Shown in pieces: positions 10,542-18,102 of a stretch of DNA of 64,000 nt. Source of the DNA: Flavobacteriia bacterium (GTDB lineage: Bacteria; Bacteroidota; Bacteroidia; Flavobacteriales_D; Crocinitomicaceae). The DNA is taken from NCBI GenBank assembly GCA_009924735.1, contig RFQZ01000002.1, positions 62,001 through 126,000 of the forward strand, read 5' to 3'. Position numbers and translations under genes: made by a program. Each line of letters begins with the position of its first letter. Positions within the stretch are counted from its first letter, which is position 1. The notes beneath the pieces are model-generated. The model was not told the origin of the DNA and did not search any database. It saw only the letters and a list, made by a program, of their open reading frames with translations.

Positions 10542-10673
10542 GGTGATGAGGTGTTAATTTCTTTATCAAGGCCTATAATAGTGCCAAAATTCGCAAAAAA
10601 TTCGGTAGTTTGCATTCGGTTTGCGTTTAATTTACAGACAATTAATCATTAGCCCATTGAAAAACAGCAAGTT

Positions 10674-11492
10674 ATGCGTATTGTGAGAACGGGTGTTATT
10701 GTTTTGTTAATGGTCATTAATGCGGCTGCTTTTAAGGCTCAAGTAGCTGTTCAATGCTTACCCGTGGACGATACGGTGTGTTTGGGCGCCAATTTTTCGT
10801 GCATGGCATTGGCAACCAATTGCAATGGAAACCTTAATTACGAGTGGTGGGTTAACGGCGACTCGATTGGGTTTGGTTCACTTTCAGTTTTGAACTTGAC
10901 AGCGGTAGACAATCCGACAAACGTAATGGTTGTTGCGCACTGTGATGAAAATGGCATGCTCAGCTATGACACCGCCAACGTTTTGGTTCACGTAATCACC
11001 CCGATTTTATATGCAGGACCTGACCAAACCATCGATTCTGGGAATGTCGTAACCCTTCAAGCAACGGGGAACGTTATGCAAGTGCAATGGTTTCCAAGTT
11101 TTTTGATGGATCCATCTAACAATTTTACGGTGTATAGCATTCCTTCAACTACCACCACCTACATGGTACAAGGAAGTGTAGGTGGATGTGTCGCAACTGA
11201 TTATGTAACTGTATTTCTGAAAAATGTACTGCGTGTACCAAATACATTTTCTCCGAATGCGGATGGAACAAATGAGACCTGGATCATTCCTGGAATTGAA
11301 AATTACCCGAAAAACAAGATGACGGTCATGAATCGATTTGGATCCATTCTTTATGAAAGCAGTCCATACAACGACATCAATGCATGGTCGGGAATTTGGT
11401 CGGATAAACCATTGCCTGAAGGCGCCTATTATTACATTTTGGACTTAGGCACGGGCACCGTGAAAAAAGGGATAATTTGCATTGTGAGATGA
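10674..11492 (+). CDS. Small secreted protein with gliding motility-associated C-terminal (T9SS type B sorting) domain
   Basis: Signal-like N-terminus; C-terminal RVPNTFSPNADGTNETWIIPGIENYPKNKMTVMNRFGSILYESSPYNDINAWSGIWSDKPLPEGAYYYILDLGTGTVKKGIICIVR. Confidence 0.92.
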   Translation: MRIVRTGVIVLLMVINAAAFKAQVAVQCLPVDDTVCLGANFSCMALATNCNGNLNYEWWVNGDSIGFGSLSVLNLTAVDNPTNVMVVAHCDENGMLSYDTANVLVHVITPILYAGPDQTIDSGNVVTLQATGNVMQVQWFPSFLMDPSNNFTVYSIPSTTTTYMVQGSVGGCVATDYVTVFLKNVLRVPNTFSPNADGTNETWIIPGIENYPKNKMTVMNRFGSILYESSPYNDINAWSGIWSDKPLPEGAYYYILDLGTGTVKKGIICIVR

Positions 11493-12412
11493 GAAAGTTG
11501 AGCTTACTTATTTTGGGTATTTGGTTCACCTTGTCGGTATACGCGCAGCAAGCGCCAAATTGGGCATGGCATTCGATGAACTGGGCCGGTATCAATCCTT
11601 CTCACCATGGGTTAAATCAATATGTAGAAGCAAGTTTGGGTTTTCGCCGGCAATGGGTTGGTTTTTCGGGAGCTCCAACGGTTCTCAACGCGACACTTTC
11701 CATTCCATTCAACGAACGTAAAAGTGATGCCGCAATGTTTGGCGTTGGGCTAAATACGAACATAGAAAAAAACGGTCCTTTTACTTTTTCTAGTGCATCT
11801 TTAGAAGGTGCGATAAACTTGAAAACGAATAAGGAAAATAGGTTAAGCGTGGGTATTGGCATGGGATTCACCCAGGTTGGGTACGATCCAAATTGGGTTG
11901 AGACCAATCAACCCGATGTAATCATTTCAAAATTTTCCACCAATGCATATCCGCTGCTAAAATTGGGAATGAGTTTTCGAACAAAAAAAGCACTTTACGG
12001 ATTGTATGCAACCGATTTGACCCCCTCGAAATGGAAAGAAGTTGGGGTGAGTTCAGCCTTAAGAACCGAATGGGGAGCCTATTTTCGGTACCTTGTCCAA
12101 TTGCGAGAGGATTGGTTTTTACTCCCTGCCATAAAGGTCTCCGAGGTATATAAGACCCCGCTAAATTATGAGGTTATGTTAAGGTTAAATTACAATTACC
12201 GGTTTCAGGTTTGGATGGGTACACTTAATTTGAACGCAGTTCAGTTGGGAATTGGTTGTAGGATAAAGGAGATTTTCTCGGTAAATTATATGTTTGAAAA
12301 AACGAGATCAGGTTCAAAAAGTGTGTTCTTAAATTCGCATTCTGTGGGCGTTAAATGCATCTTAAACAACCACGGAGCAATCCTAAAAAAACAACAGTTG
12401 CTGCTGGACTGA
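11489..12412 (+). CDS. PorP/SprF family type IX secretion system membrane protein
   Basis: ORF listed from 11477, but the ATG at 11489 (ATGA overlap with the upstream stop) gives signal peptide MRKLSLLILGIWFTLSVYAQQ; NPSHHGLNQYVEASLGFRRQWVGFSGAPTVLNATLSIPF is PorP/SprF-like. Confidence 0.92.
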   Translation: MRKLSLLILGIWFTLSVYAQQAPNWAWHSMNWAGINPSHHGLNQYVEASLGFRRQWVGFSGAPTVLNATLSIPFNERKSDAAMFGVGLNTNIEKNGPFTFSSASLEGAINLKTNKENRLSVGIGMGFTQVGYDPNWVETNQPDVIISKFSTNAYPLLKLGMSFRTKKALYGLYATDLTPSKWKEVGVSSALRTEWGAYFRYLVQLREDWFLLPAIKVSEVYKTPLNYEVMLRLNYNYRFQVWMGTLNLNAVQLGIGCRIKEIFSVNYMFEKTRSGSKSVFLNSHSVGVKCILNNHGAILKKQQLLLD

Positions 12413-12413
12413 T

Positions 12414-12445
12414 TTGGAAAATGTTAAATTTTAGCTTAACTTTGC
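12414..12445 (+). promoter_or_regulatory. Candidate Bacteroidota-type promoter (TTG ... TAACTTTGC) upstream of the tRNA-like array
   Basis: TTG at 12414-12416 and TAACTTTGC at 12437-12445 with a 20-nt spacer, matching the TTG-N17-23-TAnnTTTG pattern known for this phylum. Confidence 0.5.
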
Positions 12446-12537
12446 AGAAACATTGAAAGTTTGATTTTGGTAGTCAGTGACAACCAACTTAAATTTTTAA
12501 AGAATCGCAAAAGTTTCTAACCTAAAGATACATTGCG

Positions 12538-12655
12538 GGGTGGAGTCCGCCACGGCGGAGCAGCTCAAGGGGTTCATAACCCGAAATTGAAATAAAGGGT
12601 GGAGTCCGCCACGGCGGAGCAGCTCAAGGGGTTCATAACCCGAAATTGAAATAAA
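12538..12655 (+). repeat. Two perfect 59-bp tandem copies of a degenerate initiator-tRNA 5'-half-like sequence containing a 14-bp palindrome
   Basis: gggtggagtccgccacggcggagcagctcaaggggttcataacccgaaattgaaataaa at 12538-12596 and again, identical, at 12597-12655; matches the adjacent tRNA in its 5' acceptor strand, D-arm sides and CAT anticodon arm. Confidence 0.9.
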
Positions 12656-12671
12656 GCAATGAAAGATACAT

Positions 12672-12744
12672 TGCGGGGTGGAGCAGTTGGCAGCTCGTCG
12701 GGCTCATAACCCGAAGGTCATCGGTTCGAGTCCGGTCCCCGCTA
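12672..12744 (+). tRNA. Initiator tRNA-fMet (CAT anticodon)
   Basis: Complete cloverleaf by eye: acceptor T-GCGGGG/CCCCGC-T, D stem GAGC/GCTC (A11:T24), anticodon arm TCGGG-CTCATAA-CCCGA with the three G:C pairs typical of initiators, T arm ATCGG-TTCGAGT-CCGGT; mismatched 1:72 pair. Confidence 0.92.
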
Positions 12745-12750
12745 CAAAGA

Positions 12751-12780
12751 AAACCTGAGTCATTTGGCTCAGGTTTTTTT
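12751..12780 (+). terminator. Rho-independent terminator downstream of the tRNA
   Basis: Hairpin aacctgag-tcatttgg-ctcaggtt followed by a T run. Confidence 0.85.
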
Positions 12781-12854
12781 ATGCCGTAAACTGAAACAAG
12801 CCGAAGGCTTGAATGAAGATTAAAGGCATAAAAAAAGAGTTGTTAAAAGAACTC

Positions 12855-13013
12855 GGTTTTCTTTGTTAAGCTTTCCCCCAAGGTCCATCCGAAACGAAGT
12901 GAAGGATATTCCTGTTTATGTTCAAAAGCGCTTGGTTTTCCTTGTTAAGCCCCTTCATTTACTTCCATCCTACATGAAATGAAGGATAATCGTGTCCCAG
13001 ATACCAAAAAGCC
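12855..13013. repeat. Imperfect tandem direct repeat, about 79-bp period
   Basis: ggttttctttgttaag...tccatccgaaacgaagtgaaggatattcctgt versus ggttttccttgttaag...tccatcctacatgaaatgaaggataatcgtgt. Confidence 0.6.
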
Positions 13014-13033
13014 TGTAAGCTCGCTTTGAATTT

Positions 13034-13465
13034 TTATTTTAATTTTTCAGTCTTTGCCTTATAATTCTCTTGAATCATTTTGATAAAGGTATTTTTATCG
13101 CTTTTCATTATTGCTATTTCAGGACTATCTCTCATAATTGAATTGAGCTCCCTCACATTTTCATCACTCCAAATAGAAAGTTCAACAATAATAGGAGTTA
13201 AAGCCAAGCCCTTTGCTGTTAATAGATACAGATTTGTTTTTTTATTCTCAGGAAGTTGCGTTTTGATTATGATCCCCAATTCTTCTAGACATTTTAGTTT
13301 GGAAGAAAGAATATTTGTAGCAATGGCTTCAGGACTTTCCGTGAAGTCTTTAAACGTCATCTTATCTTCAATTAGCATTTGCTTAATGATTACTAACACC
13401 CATTTATCCCCTAAAATATCAAGGGCTGAAGTGATTGGGCACTCGCATCGGAACCTATAATCCAT
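13034..13465 (-). CDS. HxlR-family winged-helix transcriptional regulator
   Basis: CECPITSALDILGDKWVLVIIKQMLIEDKMTFKDFTESPEAIATNILSSKLKCLEELGII. Confidence 0.92.
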   Translation of the reverse strand: MDYRFRCECPITSALDILGDKWVLVIIKQMLIEDKMTFKDFTESPEAIATNILSSKLKCLEELGIIIKTQLPENKKTNLYLLTAKGLALTPIIVELSIWSDENVRELNSIMRDSPEIAIMKSDKNTFIKMIQENYKAKTEKLK

Positions 13466-13483
13466 GTTATGTAAATGTTATTT

Positions 13484-13567
13484 TTACTTGCAAATCGCAA
13501 TTTATTTTTAATATTACTTGCAAATCAAAAGTAATTAACTATTTTTACTTGCGAAACAAAAGTAATA
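13484..13567. promoter_or_regulatory. Three regularly spaced TTACTTGC(A/G)AA(T/A)C... boxes in the divergent hxlR / DUF1330 intergenic region (candidate HxlR operator)
   Basis: TTACTTG at 13484, 13514 and 13545 (30 and 31 bp apart); box 2 is attacttgcaaatcaaaagtaat, a palindrome-like site. Confidence 0.65.
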
Positions 13568-13582
13568 ATTTAATTTTTAAAA

Positions 13583-13912
13583 ATGGAAAATCACGAAAAC
13601 AACAATGCCACAAAACCAGCATTTATTATGGTTCAAATGAAAGCAAAAAGCCTTGAAGAACTCAATCAACGTTATGCACAGTTTGCAATTCCTCTTTTGC
13701 ATAAGCACGGTGGACAAATGATTGCAGGCACTCCTGCACCGAACATAAAAGAAGGTGATTGGAATGGAAACTGGGCAGCAATTCTTCAATTCCCAAGTAT
13801 GGAGGCAGCAGAAGGATGGTATAACTCTAAAGAGTATCAACCATACAAAAATCTTCGCATCAATGAATTACAATCAGAGGAAGGTAGAGTTGTAATTATA
13901 CCAGGAATGTAA
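13583..13912 (+). CDS. DUF1330 domain-containing protein
   Basis: AFIMVQMKAKSLEELNQRYAQFAIPLLHKHGGQMIAGTPAP...GDWNGNWAAILQFPSMEAAEGWYNSKEYQPYKNLR. Confidence 0.88.
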   Translation: MENHENNNATKPAFIMVQMKAKSLEELNQRYAQFAIPLLHKHGGQMIAGTPAPNIKEGDWNGNWAAILQFPSMEAAEGWYNSKEYQPYKNLRINELQSEEGRVVIIPGM

Positions 13913-13986
13913 TTTAAACAATAATCCAAACTCAATTAAAACAGGGGTTTGGGTGGATATTTGAAAATCAATAAATATTTAAAAAA

Positions 13987-15003
13987 ATGAAAAAAGTACT
14001 GGTAACAGGAATTACAGGTTTTGTCGGACAACATTGTGCTGCAGAGTTATTAAAAAAAGGCTATGCCGTTCGTGGTTCAGTGAGAAGCCTATCGAATACC
14101 GATGAAGTTCTGAATGGTATAAAAAAAGTGGTTGATCCGAAGGGGAATTTAGAATTTTGCGAACTTGACCTAATGAGCGATGCTGGTTGGGACAAAGCGA
14201 TGGAAAGTTGCGATTTCGTTTTACACGTTGCTTCACCTTTTGTTGTAAAAGAACCCAAAAATGAAAGTGAATTAATAAAACCCGCTGTTGACGGTACATT
14301 AAGAGCTTTGAAGGCTGCAAAAAAAGCAGGGGTTAAAAAGTTAGTTCTAACATCTTCAACCGCTGCAATGCAAGGAGGTAAGACAGGGCTCATAAAAATA
14401 GATCCGAAAAGTTGGACAAATGTTGACGCCAAAAATGTAACTGCCTATTTCAAAAGTAAAACGCTTGCGGAAAAAAGTGCATGGGAATTTATAAAAAATC
14501 AAACGGATGATTCCAAATTAGAATTAGTAGTTGTCAACCCTGGTCCAATCTATGGTCCAACATTAACGGGAAATCTTTCTAATGAAGCAATGGATTTTTT
14601 CAAAAAGTTAATAACTGGAAAAGTACCTATGTTGCCTCGTGCCTTTTCAGCGATGTCAGATGTGAGAGATGTTGCAGCCATTCATGTTGCGGCATTAGAA
14701 AATGAAAAAGCCAACGGCAATAGATTCATTGTAACAACAGAAAAAGCACATGCAATTCAAGAAATAGCCCAAATTTTGAAAGCAAATGGATATGATAAAG
14801 TAAGCACCAAACTAGCACCAACTTTTTTATTAAAGTTCATGGCGAAATTCAATGATGAAGCTAAAGGTATGTTGCCTTTTATTGGGAATACTGTACAAGC
14901 TGATGTAAGCAATACAAAGAACACTTTTAACTGGAAACCAATATCCTTTGAAAAAACGGTTCTTGATGCCGCTAAGTCTGTTGAGGAAGCGATGAAGAAG
15001 TAA
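13987..15003 (+). CDS. NAD(P)-dependent epimerase / dihydroflavonol-4-reductase-like extended SDR
   Basis: Rossmann motif VLVTGITGFVGQHCAAELL; FVLHVASPF; VKKLVLTSSTAAM; YFKSKTLAEKSAWEF; VVNPGPIYGP. Confidence 0.92.
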   Translation: MKKVLVTGITGFVGQHCAAELLKKGYAVRGSVRSLSNTDEVLNGIKKVVDPKGNLEFCELDLMSDAGWDKAMESCDFVLHVASPFVVKEPKNESELIKPAVDGTLRALKAAKKAGVKKLVLTSSTAAMQGGKTGLIKIDPKSWTNVDAKNVTAYFKSKTLAEKSAWEFIKNQTDDSKLELVVVNPGPIYGPTLTGNLSNEAMDFFKKLITGKVPMLPRAFSAMSDVRDVAAIHVAALENEKANGNRFIVTTEKAHAIQEIAQILKANGYDKVSTKLAPTFLLKFMAKFNDEAKGMLPFIGNTVQADVSNTKNTFNWKPISFEKTVLDAAKSVEEAMKK

Positions 15004-15045
15004 AAACCTTCCAAAAAGGTTGTTCGAAAAGCAAAAGAAATCATT

Positions 15046-15420
15046 ATGAAATATTTCGTTGAAATTTTAGTAGTAATCTCAAGTTTAATATTACTCGTGT
15101 TTGGTTTAAAGGCAATGTTCATGCCTAGGACGATGTTAGATTTTTTCGATATGGATCCTCGTGGAGTTTTCGGAATGAATAATATTCGAGGCAACTTGGG
15201 GGGAATGTTAATTGCTTGTTCTTTAATAATGATGATAGGTTTATTCACACAAAATAATACTTGGTTTTTTGCATCAATATTATTAATCGGTGTCTTATTA
15301 GTGGGCAGAATCATAAGTTTTATTGTTGACGGTTGGGCACCTGCTGCTTTATCTGCTCTTATCATTGAAGTATTAATAATCGTTGTATTGATAATGCGAA
15401 CAAAAGTTAATTTAGAATAA
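15046..15420 (+). CDS. Small multi-pass membrane protein (DUF4345-like)
   Basis: About four hydrophobic segments; MNNIRGNLGGMLIACSLIMMIGLFTQNNTWFFASILLIG. Confidence 0.65.
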   Translation: MKYFVEILVVISSLILLVFGLKAMFMPRTMLDFFDMDPRGVFGMNNIRGNLGGMLIACSLIMMIGLFTQNNTWFFASILLIGVLLVGRIISFIVDGWAPAALSALIIEVLIIVVLIMRTKVNLE

Positions 15421-15637
15421 GACATTACCAAAAATGCTAGATTTGAATTCTCCATCTTTCTTTGTGTTGATCCAGGAATATTAATAAGTAAGCGGGACAA
15501 ATGAAAAAACGCTGATCCAACCATACAAATCAAAACTGGTAGAAGTGGTCATGGGTTTGTGCATTTAGTGAGGTGATTTGTGCACCTCAAAAAATCAGTC
15601 TTTTACTTGGCCTTTTCTTATCTGACAAAATACTCCT

Positions 15638-15800
15638 TTAATGTCCTCCTTCACGCGGAATGCGCAAAGCGATTATCCCTGCAGAAAGAACAGTTAATCC
15701 CCCATTGAAGGCAATGGCTGTATTTAATTTAAACCGATCCGATAGATTCCCGGTGAGGAGTACGTAACAACCCGGATAACCGCTGATTATTATTCTATGA
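15638..15800 (-). pseudogene. Possible 3' remnant of an MFS-type transporter
   Basis: Reverse-strand translation IIISGYPGCYVLLTGNLSDRFKLNTAIAFNGGLTVLSAGIIALRIPREGGH* resembles the last TM hairpin of an MFS permease; no upstream coding sequence found. Confidence 0.35.
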
Positions 15801-15838
15801 ATTGACGGATTGATTACATTTGATGATAAATCCGAGCC

Positions 15839-16240
15839 ATGGTAAAACTTCTATTTTCTTTTTTCCTATTCATTTTCATATCGGTTCATGGTCAAACCAC
15901 AAAGCCTGCACTTGCCTTTTGGGATGGCGCATTGGTTATGGGGTATGTTGATCAGGGAGGCTTTTTAAATTTTACCGGACCCAATGTTAGTCTAAGCAAA
16001 GGACATTCTAAGTGGATAATAGGTATGCTACCATCCTTGCGTTTTAAGGAAGACCCTAGCACACCTCATAATGCACCCATTTTCCCCAGCTTGGGTGCTG
16101 GACTAACTTACTCATACAAGCTGCTTGTGGTGCAAGTCCCAATGTATTACAATCCTAAAACACTAACAGCGAATGGTCGTTGGACACTGGGTGTTGGTCT
16201 TGGCCTGCGATTTTCTTATTTAAACAAAAAGAAATCGTGA
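15839..16240 (+). CDS. Hypothetical exported protein
   Basis: Signal peptide MVKLLFSFFLFIFISVHGQ; beta-rich, ends LGVGLGLRFSYLNKKKS (barrel-like). Confidence 0.55.
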   Translation: MVKLLFSFFLFIFISVHGQTTKPALAFWDGALVMGYVDQGGFLNFTGPNVSLSKGHSKWIIGMLPSLRFKEDPSTPHNAPIFPSLGAGLTYSYKLLVVQVPMYYNPKTLTANGRWTLGVGLGLRFSYLNKKKS

Positions 16241-16298
16241 GTTGTGCGTCATTTTAAACCCGAAAACTTAAAATTATATAAATTAAATTTAAAATAAA

Positions 16299-16643
16299 AT
16301 GAAAAAAAGATTTTTTACACTTGCATTTGTTGTTATTTCAACACTTTGTTTTGCCCAAAATGGATACAAAAAAGTGAGTAAATATGACGAATACAACAAA
16401 GATTGGGCTCTGGTGAAAACTATTTCTGGTACTTATGGCTTCATTAACCGAAAAGGCGAAACGGTAGTGCAACCGATTTATGACAAAGTTGAAAAGTTTT
16501 CTGAAAACTCTGAAAAATATGCTTTAGTAAAAAGTGTAGCGGGTTCATTTGGCTACATTGACCGAAAAGGAAAAGAGGTAATTCCAACTATTTATTGGAC
16601 TAAACACGAAGCGACTGAACAACTTAAAACCTTAAAAGAATAA
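16299..16643 (+). CDS. WG (KWG) repeat-containing secreted protein
   Basis: Two WG repeats: WALVKTISGTYGFINRKGETVVQPIYDKVEKF and YALVKSVAGSFGYIDRKGKEVIPTIY. Confidence 0.8.
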   Translation: MKKRFFTLAFVVISTLCFAQNGYKKVSKYDEYNKDWALVKTISGTYGFINRKGETVVQPIYDKVEKFSENSEKYALVKSVAGSFGYIDRKGKEVIPTIYWTKHEATEQLKTLKE

Positions 16644-16651
16644 AAACGAAC

Positions 16652-16782
16652 GCAAACAGCAGTTTGCAAAAATGGCGGGTTTAGGGCTTAATTTAAAGTT
16701 GGTTTTGTACTTGCAAAGTCAGTGAAAAACGGAAAGTTTAGGCTTCCTTAATCCGCCACTACGCCAAGCCGCAAAACGTTAC
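16652..16782. repeat. Imperfect inverted repeat with attC-like geometry (AAC ... TTTGC ... TGGCGG // CCGCCA ... GCAAA ... GTT)
   Basis: Inner arms TGGCGG (16673-16678)/CCGCCA (16753-16758), middle TTTGC (16663-16667)/GCAAA (16771-16775), outer AAC (16655-16657)/GTT (16778-16780). Confidence 0.45.
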
Positions 16783-16824
16783 CATTACCCTGAAACCTAT
16801 TGAGTCTTTACGTTTGCGACTGGT

Positions 16825-18102
16825 TTACTCTTCTTCCAAAAACTGAATTTGTTCTTCCCGTTCTACAGTGATACCGGGGACTCCGTTTTTGTCCAGTTCA
16901 ACCCGTCCCTTAACCGTTATGTATTTTCCGAAGAGATCAACCTCTGGTTTATAACTAAAATTTTTACGTCCATCCTTCCAAATCATCACAGAAAAGATTT
17001 GCTTAGGAAAAGACTGGTCTAAGTTTAGAAAAGTAGCTTCAGATTTTGCAGAAAATTTTGCACTCACGACCTTTCCTACAATCGTACACGTTGATCCTAC
17101 CTTAGAAAGGGCCTGTTCGGTATTGAAGAATCCTTTCGGTAGTTCAAGGGCGTTCAAAGGTTCTACATCGTTTGAATTCGTTTGTGTCTTCCAATCATTG
17201 AAATCGGCTCGTGATTCAATTTTACGTTCCATGCTGTCCGATAAATTTGGAAAAAAATCTAAACCTGTCAATTTTTCTATGCTGTCGATACTCACCACAT
17301 ATGCGCTGGGACGATTTTCACATTTTCGGTTGGGCATTAAAAAGGCCATTCCACGCGGGGTTTCCATGGATATATCAGCAACCACCTTGTAGTGCCAGTC
17401 TGGGATTTTAACTTGATGAACCGAGTTTTCAACCGTTTTTAACGAACCTGTAATGATCGGAGCGGTAAGTACATACAACGTTTTTTTCTCAGCGTCCACG
17501 ATTTTACGAACCAATCCTTCAATTTCTGCCCATGACTCACGATTGAATTGTGGCCTTTGGGGGGTCATGTTGCTGTAAAAATAAGTCTCACTCAAACCAA
17601 TGGGTGACCACTTAAAATCTGCAGAGGGAACCAAATGTCCACGGTCAAAACCAAAGCCTTTAAAAATTTCTGTACCGTCTTTCCGTGGTTCTCGCGTAAA
17701 ATAATCGCGTTCGTCAGAAGAACCGCAGGATACGGCAGTATCGGGACGAAAATCATTGGTTCTCGACACATTTCCGAAGGTAATGTCGGGGGTAACGACG
17801 TGGAATGTCCAAGCGGGCATCTTGTTTTCGCAATCGAAACCAATGGCGTAGCCAGAATGTTTAACAATTTCAAGGCTTTTTTTTGCGACGGGAAAACCAG
17901 GAACCTGTAACAAATCCATACACTGGGCTAATTTAAGCAGTTCAATATCCGCCGAAATTGCACCCATTTTCACTTTCAGATTTTTTAACTCCGCTTCTTT
18001 TTGCTCGAGCTGGGTTTGCGCAATCATCGACGTAGTAAACCCCATAAAAATCAATAACCACTTCATAGGGTAAAAGTACGAATTAACCCCATGGTAGGGC
18101 AT
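16825..18102 (-). CDS. Secreted DNA/RNA non-specific endonuclease (NUC1 family) with C-terminal OB-fold-like domain
   Basis: Core GFGFDRGHLVPSADFKWSPIGLSETYFYSNMTPQRPQFNRESWAEIEGLVR; signal segment MKWLLIFMGFTTSMIAQ; C-terminal CTIVGKVVSAKFSAKSEATFLNLDQSFPKQIFSVMIW. Confidence 0.87.
   Translation of the reverse strand: MPYHGVNSYFYPMKWLLIFMGFTTSMIAQTQLEQKEAELKNLKVKMGAISADIELLKLAQCMDLLQVPGFPVAKKSLEIVKHSGYAIGFDCENKMPAWTFHVVTPDITFGNVSRTNDFRPDTAVSCGSSDERDYFTREPRKDGTEIFKGFGFDRGHLVPSADFKWSPIGLSETYFYSNMTPQRPQFNRESWAEIEGLVRKIVDAEKKTLYVLTAPIITGSLKTVENSVHQVKIPDWHYKVVADISMETPRGMAFLMPNRKCENRPSAYVVSIDSIEKLTGLDFFPNLSDSMERKIESRADFNDWKTQTNSNDVEPLNALELPKGFFNTEQALSKVGSTCTIVGKVVSAKFSAKSEATFLNLDQSFPKQIFSVMIWKDGRKNFSYKPEVDLFGKYITVKGRVELDKNGVPGITVEREEQIQFLEEE

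Noticed and set aside
12538-12744. CRISPR-like direct repeats upstream of the tRNA
   Set aside because: Only two directly abutting 59-bp copies with no spacers; clearly derived from tRNA sequence
12790-12960. GIY-YIG endonuclease remnant next to the tRNA
   Set aside because: Short +strand translation (KIKGIKKRVVKRTRFSLLS...) is too weak to support this family
14757-15533. Minus-strand 258-aa ORF
   Set aside because: Antisense to the SDR 3' end and the DUF4345-like gene; no recognisable domain, composition mirrors the coding strand
15570-15588. gaggtg-atttgtg-cacctc hairpin as a terminator
   Set aside because: Followed by A-run on + strand; on the minus strand the T-run precedes rather than follows the hairpin
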